A stretch of DNA of 10,839 nt from Lachnoclostridium phytofermentans (GTDB lineage Bacteria > Bacillota > Clostridia > Lachnospirales > Lachnospiraceae): NCBI GenBank assembly GCA_003526525.1, contig DPVV01000057.1:1-10839 (forward strand). Direction: 5' to 3'. This document shows, in pieces, positions 1 through 6,555 of the stretch (positions are counted from its first letter, which is position 1; every line of letters starts with the position of its first letter). The translations under genes and the position numbers were made by a program. The notes beneath the pieces are model-generated. The model saw nothing but the letters and a program-made list of their open reading frames with translations. It was not told where the DNA came from and did not search any database.

Positions 1-4
1 ACGA

Positions 5-33
5 TTGTCACATATTGGGCGAGGTGGTATAAT
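5..33 (+). promoter_or_regulatory. Sigma-A promoter of the SPFH/zinc-ribbon operon
   Basis: TTGTCA (5-10) lies 17 bases ahead of a perfect TATAAT (28-33), and a TGG directly before the -10 makes it an extended -10 promoter. Transcription should start near 39-41, giving a 5' leader of about 80 bases before the SPFH gene. The leader is very AT-rich and shows no riboswitch I recognise. Confidence 0.8.
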
Positions 34-119
34 AAGGTTAATATAGCACACATAATATTAATATACAGTTAAGATAACGACAATAAAATTATTATTACTA
101 CATATGGGGGAAATGATAT

Positions 120-1421
120 ATGGCAATCGTTGAAGTAGTTAAATATGATGGAGCACCGAATGTGTTTGCATGGAAATATCCAAGTAATGAATTAGGAACC
201 TGGACACAATTAATTGTAAATGAATCACAGGAAGCTGTTCTGTTTAAAGGTGGTAAGGCATTGGATGTCTTCGGAGGTGGAAGGCATACACTAGATACTG
301 CAAATATACCTTTATTAAATAAGATTGTTAATCTCCCCTTTGGAGGAAAATCTCCTTTTACTGCTGAAGTATGGTATGTAAATAAGGTTTACTCTTTGAA
401 TATTAAGTGGGGTACAACATCTCCAATACAGATACAGGATCCTAAATATGGGGTTTTTATACCGGTTCGTTCCTATGGGCAATTTGGTATCCATATAGAA
501 GATTCTAAGAAGTTCCTGATAAAATTAGTCGGAACATTAAATGTGTTTGACGATAATAGTATTTTACAGTATTTTAGAGGACTATATCTGACAATGGCGA
601 AAGATACCATTTCTTCCTATCTCATTCAGAAGAAGATAAGTGTATTGGAAATTAATGCATATCTTGATGAAATGTCAAATTATATCGTAGAGCGAATCAA
701 GCCGACTATGGATGATTACGGTATTGGTTTAGCAAATTTCTATGTAAATGATATTAATGTACCGGAGGAGGATGCAGCAGTAAAGAAGCTAAAGGATGCT
801 TTGGCTAAGCGTGCTGAAATGGATATTATAGGTTATGATTACCAACAGCAGCGTTCCTTCGATACATTAGAGAGTGCAGCAAATAACCAAGGTGGAGTTT
901 CGTCCGGTATTATGGGTGCCGGCATGGGATTAGGAATGGGGATCAATGTGGGAAATGCAATCGGTACCCAATTTGGCTCTGTTTCAAATGCATTGAATAC
1001 AACAGGTGGGAATAAGAAGGAGTGTGTAAAGTGCCATGCGGCGATTGAGGCAGGTGCTCGTTTTTGTCCTTCTTGTGGGTATGATACTAGTATAACGGAA
1101 TCTGAAAATAGTAATACAATAAAATGTGATAATTGTGGGATGTTTTATTCTGAAAATATAAAATTCTGCCCGGAGTGCGGAAATAGATACAGCCCATGTC
1201 CTAACTGCAAAGCAGATATACCGGAAGGTGCAACCAATTGCTCCTCCTGCGGATACGAATTACCGGTTCCTTGTCCGAAATGCGGCAATCTTGTTCATAG
1301 TAAAAAGCATAAATTCTGCCCGGAATGTGGTTCTCCTTTAGTAAAGAAATGTCCAAAATGTGAAACTGTAGTTGAAGGCAGCCCTAAATTCTGTCCGGAG
1401 TGTGGAGAAAAACTAAGTTAA
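120..1421 (+). CDS. SPFH (band 7) domain protein with five C-terminal zinc ribbons, YdjI-like
   Basis: This 433-residue protein belongs to the SPFH/'virion core protein'-like group typified by Bacillus YdjI. Residues 1 to about 235 carry the SPFH fold, starting with a stretch typical of the group (VVKYDGAPNVFAWKYPSNEL) and including the conserved GTLNVFDDN region. A coiled-coil-like charged segment (about 215-250) and a Gly/Met-rich linker (258-283) follow. The C-terminus has ten CxxC pairs forming five zinc ribbons: C302/305+C316/319, C336/339+C350/353, C360/363+C374/377, C385/388+C400/403 and C411/414+C425/428. There is no transmembrane segment, so membrane contact must come through SPFH assembly or partner proteins. 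GGGGG at 106-110 lies 9 bases before the ATG and fixes the start. SPFH proteins scaffold membrane microdomains. A role in envelope maintenance is inferred from the family and the neighbours. Confidence 0.88.
   Translation: MAIVEVVKYDGAPNVFAWKYPSNELGTWTQLIVNESQEAVLFKGGKALDVFGGGRHTLDTANIPLLNKIVNLPFGGKSPFTAEVWYVNKVYSLNIKWGTTSPIQIQDPKYGVFIPVRSYGQFGIHIEDSKKFLIKLVGTLNVFDDNSILQYFRGLYLTMAKDTISSYLIQKKISVLEINAYLDEMSNYIVERIKPTMDDYGIGLANFYVNDINVPEEDAAVKKLKDALAKRAEMDIIGYDYQQQRSFDTLESAANNQGGVSSGIMGAGMGLGMGINVGNAIGTQFGSVSNALNTTGGNKKECVKCHAAIEAGARFCPSCGYDTSITESENSNTIKCDNCGMFYSENIKFCPECGNRYSPCPNCKADIPEGATNCSSCGYELPVPCPKCGNLVHSKKHKFCPECGSPLVKKCPKCETVVEGSPKFCPECGEKLS
1161..1405 (+). repeat. Three DNA-level repeats encoding KFCPECG in the zinc-ribbon tail
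   Basis: A 20-base block starting AAATTCTG and encoding KFCPECG occurs at 1161-1180, 1311-1330 and 1386-1405, differing at only a few mostly synonymous positions. The DNA-level similarity suggests the zinc-ribbon tail grew by internal duplication and could still vary in copy number. Confidence 0.7.
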
Positions 1422-1432
1422 GGGGGAATAGG

Positions 1433-1649
1433 ATGTGGAATTCGTTTTTGTGATGTATCGGCAACAGTAGCAACTGATAATGTGATTGCTGTTAAGCTAA
1501 CAGAGCTTGCGCAACTGATAGAAAGTAATTCGGAAGAATCGGCCGGAGCAGCGGAAAGTTTAATTGATGATATTATGGTTCTCATAAAAAAGAGAGCAAT
1601 GGAGATGAGAAAGATTAAGGCAGGAGGAATATTAATTGTTTCGAAATAA
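1433..1649 (+). pseudogene. Small ORF of about 71 codons interrupted by a +1 frameshift at a T5 run
   Basis: An ATG at 1433 has a good Shine-Dalgarno (GGGGG, 1422-1426, six bases upstream), but its frame reads only MWNSFL before TGA at 1451-1453. Skipping one base of the T run (1445-1449) opens the +1 frame for 66 more sense codons from TGT (1449) to TAA (1647-1649), beginning CDVSATVATDNVIAVKLTEL and ending GGILIVSK. Codon use in that stretch looks coding, and the product is an amphipathic, acidic-then-basic helix. I do not recognise the family. The 3' end overlaps the next gene by 14 bases, and that gene's ribosome site lies inside it, which suggests translational coupling. The break could be a real mutation, a homopolymer sequencing error, or programmed frameshifting: tRNA-Phe on UUU can re-pair one base forward. 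An in-frame GTG at 1482 has no Shine-Dalgarno. Confidence 0.6.
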
Positions 1650-2235
1650 AAACGTAAATAGAAAGGTTTATTATAACAATGTCATTGGCTTATTACAAAT
1701 TTCAATAGGTGCCTTCTGCTCATTTATTTTTGGATTAGGATTAATAGGGTGTATTATGACTATGTTTGGCCAGGAAAAGACAGCAGGAATTGTTGCGACA
1801 TCTATTATTTTTATTTTATTTATTTTATTTGTTACAATGCTGAAAAAAGGCCTCAAGCGAAGAAGACTGACTAGGATATATTATACATGTGCACAGCAGC
1901 ATAGGCAGAACCCAGCCTTTAACGTTGACCAGTTAGCACTTGTATTAAGGAGGCCGTTAGGTTCAGTAAAAAAAGACTTGGATACAATAGTTAAAATGGG
2001 ATTTACAGACACTGTAAACATAAATAATAAAAGTTATAATCAACATTCTCAGAATTATAGGACTGAGAAGCCAAGATTAGAGCCAAATACTATACCAAAT
2101 ACGAAGCCAATCAACAAGCCGAAATTGGACGAATACGTTGAAGTAAACTGCAAAAACTGCGGGGCATCTAATAGGATATTAAAAGGTTCTGCTGTAAATT
2201 GTGAATATTGTGGGTCGATGATGAAGTGGAAGTAA
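1636..2235 (+). CDS. Two-TM membrane protein with winged-helix-like segment and C-terminal zinc ribbon
   Basis: This 199-residue protein starts at TTG 1636, supported by CAGGAGGA (1621-1628) seven bases upstream. Two hydrophobic segments (about 18-42 and 50-69) are followed by a basic KKGLKRRR stretch that should face the cytoplasm. Residues 76-125 read like a winged helix-turn-helix (VDQLALVLRRPLGSVKKDLD, then a G-F turn). A Pro/Asn-rich linker (135-165) leads to one zinc ribbon, C172/C175 and C189/C192. The layout resembles membrane zinc-ribbon partners of SPFH proteins such as Bacillus YdjG. The shared ribbon type and operon suggest it anchors or senses together with the upstream SPFH protein, but that is inference. 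Whether the helix-turn-helix-like part binds DNA or protein cannot be told from sequence. Confidence 0.82.
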   Translation: MFRNKNVNRKVYYNNVIGLLQISIGAFCSFIFGLGLIGCIMTMFGQEKTAGIVATSIIFILFILFVTMLKKGLKRRRLTRIYYTCAQQHRQNPAFNVDQLALVLRRPLGSVKKDLDTIVKMGFTDTVNINNKSYNQHSQNYRTEKPRLEPNTIPNTKPINKPKLDEYVEVNCKNCGASNRILKGSAVNCEYCGSMMKWK

Positions 2236-2261
2236 AATAGAATTTAGAGAGGCAGAAGATC

Positions 2262-2645
2262 ATGTCGATTTTTAAGAAGAATAATGATAAGTCAAGCACA
2301 ACGTTTCGAACACAGACTGTGATTGTGAATGGTAAAGTAGTATCGGATAATAGTCCTGAAGTAGAAGCAATGATGGATAATATGCAGAGGAAGTTTGGTA
2401 AAATATTTGGTGAAGGTAATACTATAAATGTGAACAGTGATCCGGATGATATTGCTAAATTTGTGCAGAATACACTAAGGCGGGCTGGAATTTCGAAAAC
2501 AAGTGAAGTAACGGATTTAGAGGGATCATCACCTGTGTTTGAAAGTCAGCCAAGGGTTTTTGAGTGTAAAAGCTGTGGTGCTAGGAATATGGTTGCTCCC
2601 GGAGCGGACGCGGTTTGCGAGTATTGTGGATCTGGCCTTGAATAA
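2262..2645 (+). CDS. Small soluble zinc-ribbon protein, function unknown
   Basis: This 127-residue protein has no signal peptide or membrane segment. Residues 15-30 look like a short beta hairpin (TQTVIVNGKVVSD), 31-50 a helix, and 62-76 a second helix (DDIAKFVQNTLRRAG). The C-terminus is one zinc ribbon, C102/C105 and C119/C122. It shares the pattern CKxCGAxN...AVxCEYCGS with the end of the preceding membrane protein, so the two tails are probably paralogous. It begins 26 bases after that gene with a modest AGAGAGG site (2246-2252), is the last gene of the operon, and is followed by a terminator. I do not recognise the N-terminal part. A cytosolic partner of the SPFH/zinc-ribbon complex is the simplest guess. 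Confidence 0.8.
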   Translation: MSIFKKNNDKSSTTFRTQTVIVNGKVVSDNSPEVEAMMDNMQRKFGKIFGEGNTINVNSDPDDIAKFVQNTLRRAGISKTSEVTDLEGSSPVFESQPRVFECKSCGARNMVAPGADAVCEYCGSGLE

Positions 2646-2707
2646 ATCAGAGAATAGTTCATAGGCGATAAGGGCGACGCTTAAAAAGTAACGTTACATA
2701 AACAGGA

Positions 2708-2768
2708 TTGGAAAGGACTGTACAAGGCTGATTTTTATCAACCCGCGTACAGTCCTTTCCAAATTTTT
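2708..2768 (+). terminator. Intrinsic terminator ending the zinc-ribbon operon
   Basis: The arms TTGGAAAGGACTGTAC (2708-2723) and GTACAGTCCTTTCCAA (2747-2762) pair perfectly over 16 bp. The 23-base loop holds its own inner stem (GGCTGAT / ATCAACC, one mismatch, TTTT loop). A short T run (2764-2768) follows. The placement after the last zinc-ribbon gene and before a new promoter fits termination. Confidence 0.8.
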
Positions 2769-2838
2769 AAATTTACTATTTAATTGTAAGCGTACTCTTT
2801 ATAGACTTCTTGTTTCCGTTCTTTAGTTCGATTTTATG

Positions 2839-2867
2839 TTCCTTTTTATGAAAGCCAGTGATATAAT
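2839..2867 (+). promoter_or_regulatory. Extended -10 promoter of the MATE transporter gene
   Basis: TATAAT at 2862-2867 is preceded by TGA (2859-2861), an extended -10 element. The -35 position at 17-base spacing (2839-2844, TTCCTT) is weak. Transcription would start near 2874, leaving a leader of about 43 bases. Confidence 0.65.
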
Positions 2868-2916
2868 GAGGGAATGCATAGTGGTAAGGTAATAAAACGA
2901 AAGAGGCAAAATAGTT

Positions 2917-4242
2917 ATGAAAAATTTAACCGAAGGAAATATCAAAAAGCAATTAATTGGTTTTTCTATTCCAATTATATTGGGAAACATCTTTCAATTA
3001 ACTTATAATGCAGTAGATTCCATTATTGTGGGTAGATTTATCGGAAAGGATGCCCTGGCGGCGGTAGGAACTGCAAATCCAATTATGAATATTGTGATTC
3101 TTGGTATCACAGGAATTTGTATCGGTGCATCCGTACTGATGAGTAGCTTGTTTGGGGCAGGTAAATATGAGGATTTAAAGAAAGAGTTATCTACAACGTT
3201 ATTGTTCGGAGCGTTTTTCTCTGTAGTTATTACATTGCTTGGAATTCTATGTTCAACAGGAATTCTAAGACTTATGAAGGTACCGGATGATATCTTAGGA
3301 GATGCGTCTATCTACTTAAAAATAATATTTTTAGGTATGCCATTTACATATCTTTATAATACATTTGCATCAGCACTTCGAAGTGTAGGAGATTCGAAAA
3401 CTCCAATCCTATTTCTTTCGTTTGCATCAATATTAAATGGGCTACTAGATTTAATTTTTATTGCAGGCCTTGGATTTGGGATTGCAGCTTCTGCACTAAC
3501 AACCATAATTGCAGAGGCAGCATCTGCGATATTGTGTATCATCTACATAAACCGTAAGGTATCATTGCTTCGACTAGAAAGAGCGGAGTTAAAATTTGAT
3601 CGTTTTTTACTGAAAGAAACTTTAAAACATGGCTCAATAACTGCACTGCAACAATCCTGTCAGCCTATCGGAAAGCTTTTAATCCAAGGAGCAATCAATC
3701 CTCTTGGGGTAGATATGATGGCAGCTTTTAATGCGGTAAATCGGGTAGATGATTTTGCATTTACACCGGAGCAAAGCATAGCGAGTGCTATGATGACCTT
3801 TGTAGCTCAAAATAGAGGTGCTGGCAAGAAGGAACGAATGAGAAAGGGCCTAAGTAACGGGTTTTTTGTAGAAGTTTTATATTGGGGGATTATATGCATT
3901 GTCATTACATTGTTTAAGACACCGATTATGAAGCTTTTTGTTTCGGGAGAAGAAGAGGTTTTAATAAATGCGGGTACTACTTATTTGGGTTATATGGCAT
4001 TTTTCTACTTGCTGCCTGCATTTACAAATGGATTACAGGGATTCTTCCGAGGAATGGGAGATATGAAGATAACACTGGTTGGTACGATAACGCAGATCTC
4101 TCTTCGAGTATTCTTTGTTTTTCTGCTTGTACCAAAGGTGGGAATGGTTGGTGTAGCATTTTCAAGTCTACTTGGGTGGATTGGTATGCTTTTGGTGGAG
4201 ATTCCTTATAGCAGGAGATATCTTATGGAGAAAGGAAATTAA
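2917..4242 (+). CDS. MATE-family multidrug/cation antiporter
   Basis: This 441-residue integral membrane protein has the usual MATE length and about 12 hydrophobic segments in two six-helix halves. The N-terminus carries a family-typical stretch (TEGNIKKQLIGFSIPIILGN) and, in helix 1-2, LTYNAVDSIIVGRFIGKDALAAVG. The start of the second half (about residue 240, HGSITALQQSCQPIGKLLIQ) and the RGMGDMK loop near residue 380 are also typical. MATE proteins of the NorM/MepA/DinF superfamily export cationic or amphipathic compounds using a sodium or proton gradient; the substrate here cannot be read from sequence. AAGAGG at 2901-2906 serves the ATG. It is a single-gene unit with its own promoter and no adjacent regulator gene. 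No convincing terminator follows it, so some read-through into the next gene is possible. Confidence 0.93.
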   Translation: MKNLTEGNIKKQLIGFSIPIILGNIFQLTYNAVDSIIVGRFIGKDALAAVGTANPIMNIVILGITGICIGASVLMSSLFGAGKYEDLKKELSTTLLFGAFFSVVITLLGILCSTGILRLMKVPDDILGDASIYLKIIFLGMPFTYLYNTFASALRSVGDSKTPILFLSFASILNGLLDLIFIAGLGFGIAASALTTIIAEAASAILCIIYINRKVSLLRLERAELKFDRFLLKETLKHGSITALQQSCQPIGKLLIQGAINPLGVDMMAAFNAVNRVDDFAFTPEQSIASAMMTFVAQNRGAGKKERMRKGLSNGFFVEVLYWGIICIVITLFKTPIMKLFVSGEEEVLINAGTTYLGYMAFFYLLPAFTNGLQGFFRGMGDMKITLVGTITQISLRVFFVFLLVPKVGMVGVAFSSLLGWIGMLLVEIPYSRRYLMEKGN

Positions 4243-4305
4243 TCGTTATTATAGAATGAGTATTAATTTTAACTAAATTTTCATAAGATAAAATAAAAAA
4301 AGAGT

Positions 4306-4339
4306 TATGTATTTCTAAAACATGTCGATATGTATTTCT
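4306..4339 (+). repeat. 11-bp direct repeat TATGTATTTCT, 23 bp apart
   Basis: TATGTATTTCT occurs at 4306-4316 and 4329-4339 in the 143-base gap before the next gene. A pair spaced about two helical turns could be a regulator site, but no clear promoter could be placed against it, so this is only a description. Confidence 0.4.
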
Positions 4340-4385
4340 GGAGTGCTTGTTAATACTATGACAATGACGAAAAAAGGGGGACCTC

Positions 4386-5450
4386 ATGGTTGAAGATCTA
4401 AAATATAGGTATAGAAATTATAATTTAAAATGGATCGCTATTAGCGTTGTAGTAGCTATTGCGATGCTTGTGGCTAGTAAATTTGGAATAATCGCTATTC
4501 TAAAAGGGCCGGTAGAGCTATCTGGTAAATGGAATCCAGAAGAGTTAGAAGGAAAATATGTGACCCTAGACGTAGATTTGGTATTTGGAACATTTGCAGA
4601 AGAAACCAGTACAAATACTAAGACGAATAAAACTACAACAACAAGTCTATGTTATCTAGGAGGCTACTTTGACGAAGCTTCGGAATACGGAGTTATCTAC
4701 GGAATTAAAGTTAGCAACGCGAATAAAGATGGATTAGAAAGTATAATGGATGATTTATATAATGATACATACCCATCCAAGACGCACAAAATCACAGGTA
4801 CTTTTAAGAAAATGGATGGGAAGATTTTGCAGTACTATAATGAGACGCTAGAGGAGTATTTTGAAGTTGTACCAGAAGATGCCATTCCATATGCTATCTT
4901 TGATGAAGAAGTGAATGGTATGGATATTACTCTTGTTTATATTCTAACAGCAGGAGCTGCAATTATGTTTATTGTTGCAATCATTGGACTGATTAGATTA
5001 TTTGCAGGCAGTTCAGATAAATACATTAAGAAGTTTTTAGATAGCAATAATAAAGCTTCTCTTTCACAGTTGGAGCTGGAGTTTAGTAAGGGGAAACTGA
5101 TTGGTAAGAAGATCGTTGCAGGAAGAAAGTACACGTTTTATCAATCTGGAGCTTATATGCATGTTGTAGATCATACGGAATTTGTATGGGCATATTATTT
5201 CAGCAGAAGTGGAAAGCACTCTCAAAGTTTAGTTCGTACGTTTAACATGAATAAGAAAAAGCTAGAGATCAATGCCTGCAAGGCAGATGCAGGGGCATTA
5301 TTACAATATTATCAAGAATCTCAACCTCAAATGATGGTCGGTTATGATAAGGATTTGGAAAAATGTTTTAATAAAGATTTTCAGACATTTTTAGGGTACT
5401 GTTATAATGATGCGAAAGCAAAGCAGGAAACAGAAGATCTATTCTTTTAA
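4386..5450 (+). CDS. Unrecognised two-TM protein with extracytoplasmic and cytoplasmic domains
   Basis: I do not recognise the family of this 354-residue protein. The N-terminus is short and basic, followed by TM1 (about 15-38). Residues 41-180 form a predicted extracytoplasmic domain with alternating strands (YVTLDVDLVFGTFAEETS, YGVIYGIKVSN, HKITGTFKKM) and a Thr/Lys/Asn-rich loop (75-86). TM2 spans about 183-206. Residues 207-354 are predicted cytoplasmic: a helical piece (211-234), then a strand-rich stretch with aromatics (FVWAYYFSRSGK) and FNMNKKKLEINA that could be a PH-like fold, ending in a helical tail. GGGGG (4376-4380) lies five bases before the ATG. The topology would suit a sensor or an envelope-complex component. 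It stands alone before a terminator and converges on the lipoprotein gene. Confidence 0.78.
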   Translation: MVEDLKYRYRNYNLKWIAISVVVAIAMLVASKFGIIAILKGPVELSGKWNPEELEGKYVTLDVDLVFGTFAEETSTNTKTNKTTTTSLCYLGGYFDEASEYGVIYGIKVSNANKDGLESIMDDLYNDTYPSKTHKITGTFKKMDGKILQYYNETLEEYFEVVPEDAIPYAIFDEEVNGMDITLVYILTAGAAIMFIVAIIGLIRLFAGSSDKYIKKFLDSNNKASLSQLELEFSKGKLIGKKIVAGRKYTFYQSGAYMHVVDHTEFVWAYYFSRSGKHSQSLVRTFNMNKKKLEINACKADAGALLQYYQESQPQMMVGYDKDLEKCFNKDFQTFLGYCYNDAKAKQETEDLFF

Positions 5451-5489
5451 TCATTAGTTTAGATTATTAAAAGTTAAGTTATAAGACAT

Positions 5490-5551
5490 AAAAAAGAACA
5501 GACTAAATTATCCGTCAATAGACTCAGGGTATTTTAGTCTGTTCTTTTTTT
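5490..5551. terminator. Bidirectional intrinsic terminator between convergent genes
   Basis: The arms 5490-5507 (A6 then GAACAGACTAAA) and 5533-5550 (TTTAGTCTGTTC then T6) pair perfectly over 18 bp around a 25-base loop. A-run on one side and T-run on the other make it work on both strands. It lies 39 bases after the plus-strand gene and about 100 bases past the stop of the minus-strand lipoprotein gene, so it can serve both. Confidence 0.88.
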
Positions 5552-5652
5552 AGTTCACGATAAGTAATCATAGATGTACAATGTAAACACCCATCTAATT
5601 CGGCAGGGTATAAAGTTTGCCACAAATTTACTAAGCAGCATTTGAGATATTG

Positions 5653-6450
5653 TTATTGGTTCTCAAAATTTTTAACAATCGCATCCACTGTTTCTTCTTT
5701 AGACATAACTAATAAAATAACGTCATCTTTATAAGAAACTGATACTTTTTCAGCACCTACACAGATCCATTTTCTTGGATTTGCATTTGCTTCCACCTCT
5801 TTTGCAACACTTTTCACATCACTTGTGCTTGGAACACGTAAGAGTACGACGGAATGTGCTGTAGACATAATAGCAGCATCAGAAGCGAGAGCCTCTGCCC
5901 CAGGAATTACATCAATATTTAAAAAATAGGAAAAATGATCTTCATCAATTGGTGTATTCATAACCATTGGAAGGTCAACTCCGTCTAGAATAGCACTCAT
6001 CATATCTTCTAAGCTTTTCTTTTCTGCTGGAGCTTCTGGGGTAGGAGTAGGGGCCTTTGTTGGTTTTGGAGTCCTAGTTGGCTTTGGAGTACTGGTTGGT
6101 TTACTTGGAGCTTTTGTTGGAGTTTTTGTTGGAGCTGGTGTCTTTGCAGGGGCCTTCGTAGCTTCTGGTGCTTTTGTAGGCTGGGCAGTTGCTTTTGGTG
6201 CTTCTGTAGGTACATCGGTAGGTTCTTTCGTTGGCTCGGTAGTAGGCTCCGTTGTAGGCTCAGCAGTAGGTTCTGCAGTTGGTGTATTAACTGGAGCTTC
6301 GGTCGGTGTACTAGTAGGTTCCGCTGTAGGAGCTTCTGTCACTGTTGGTGTAGTGGTAGGATCCACGTCACTTGCTTCCTTTTTCCCAGAACAAGCGGTA
6401 ATAGTAAAAGCTAAGGTTGCTGATAGCAATAAACATAATGATTTTTTCAT
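5653..6450 (-). CDS. Lipoprotein with Pro/Thr-rich linker and DUF4358-like domain
   Basis: The open frame extends upstream to 6642, but the start chosen is ATG 6450. AAGGAG (6458-6463, minus strand) sits seven bases ahead, and the N-terminus MKKSLCLLLSATLAFTITAC is a lipoprotein signal with lipobox ITAC (Cys20). The product is 265 residues. Residues 31-141 are a Pro/Thr linker that is acidic first (EPT, TEAP repeats to about 82) and basic afterwards (TKAP, PKPTRTP). Residues 145-265 form a small globular domain with VVLLRV, NPRKWICVGAEKV and DVILLVMS strands. From memory this resembles DUF4358, a domain of unknown function common in Firmicute lipoproteins. It should sit on the outer face of the membrane with the linker reaching into the wall. 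It is a single-gene unit, convergent with the two-TM gene. Confidence 0.85.
   Translation of the reverse strand: MKKSLCLLLSATLAFTITACSGKKEASDVDPTTTPTVTEAPTAEPTSTPTEAPVNTPTAEPTAEPTTEPTTEPTKEPTDVPTEAPKATAQPTKAPEATKAPAKTPAPTKTPTKAPSKPTSTPKPTRTPKPTKAPTPTPEAPAEKKSLEDMMSAILDGVDLPMVMNTPIDEDHFSYFLNIDVIPGAEALASDAAIMSTAHSVVLLRVPSTSDVKSVAKEVEANANPRKWICVGAEKVSVSYKDDVILLVMSKEETVDAIVKNFENQ
6028..6360 (-). repeat. Degenerate minisatellite encoding the Pro/Thr linker
   Basis: About 111 codons are built from short 9-12 base units around the ACA-CCA or ACC-like Thr-Pro pairs with Ala, Glu or Lys between. The repeat character also opens spurious frames on both strands. Such tracts commonly change length by slippage. 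Confidence 0.75.
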
Positions 6451-6478
6451 AATAATTCTCCTTTTCCTTTGTAATTTC

Positions 6479-6500
6479 AACCATGTTGAGATACATGGTT
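6479..6500 (-). promoter_or_regulatory. 8-bp inverted repeat in the lipoprotein leader
   Basis: AACCATGT (6479-6486) and ACATGGTT (6493-6500) are perfect inverse complements around a 6-base centre. The repeat lies 29-50 bases ahead of the lipoprotein start, downstream of its predicted promoter. It could be a repressor operator or an RNA hairpin in the leader. Confidence 0.5.
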
Positions 6501-6517
6501 TAGACGAAATTAAGGAA

Positions 6518-6555
6518 AGTATAGTTCCATTTATTAATAAAAATGTTCCATTTAT
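6518..6555 (-). promoter_or_regulatory. Lipoprotein promoter with 11-bp direct repeat at 21-bp spacing
   Basis: On the minus strand, TATACT (plus 6518-6523) is a plausible -10. The -35 position at 17 bases (6541-6546) reads ACATTT and is poor. GTTCCATTTAT (plus-strand sense) occurs at 6524-6534 and 6545-6555, exactly 21 bp apart, one copy touching the -10 and the other overlapping the -35. A weak -35 covered by a direct repeat on one helix face suits an activator such as a response regulator. Confidence 0.45.

Noticed and set aside
2688..2697. 10-bp palindrome GTAACGTTAC after the zinc-ribbon operon
   Set aside because: It lies between a stop codon and a terminator, has no promoter next to it, and is short enough to arise by chance.
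4265..4279. Possible terminator after the MATE gene
   Set aside because: The stem is only five A-T pairs (AATTT / AAATT) with no GC content, too weak to call.
5600..5622. GGCA/TGCC inverted repeat after the lipoprotein stop
   Set aside because: It is a 4-bp stem with a long loop and no T run. The 18-bp bidirectional terminator nearby is a far better candidate.
6009..6215. Minus-strand 68-codon Gln/Leu/Pro frame
   Set aside because: It is an alternate frame of the Pro/Thr minisatellite; repeats keep all frames open.
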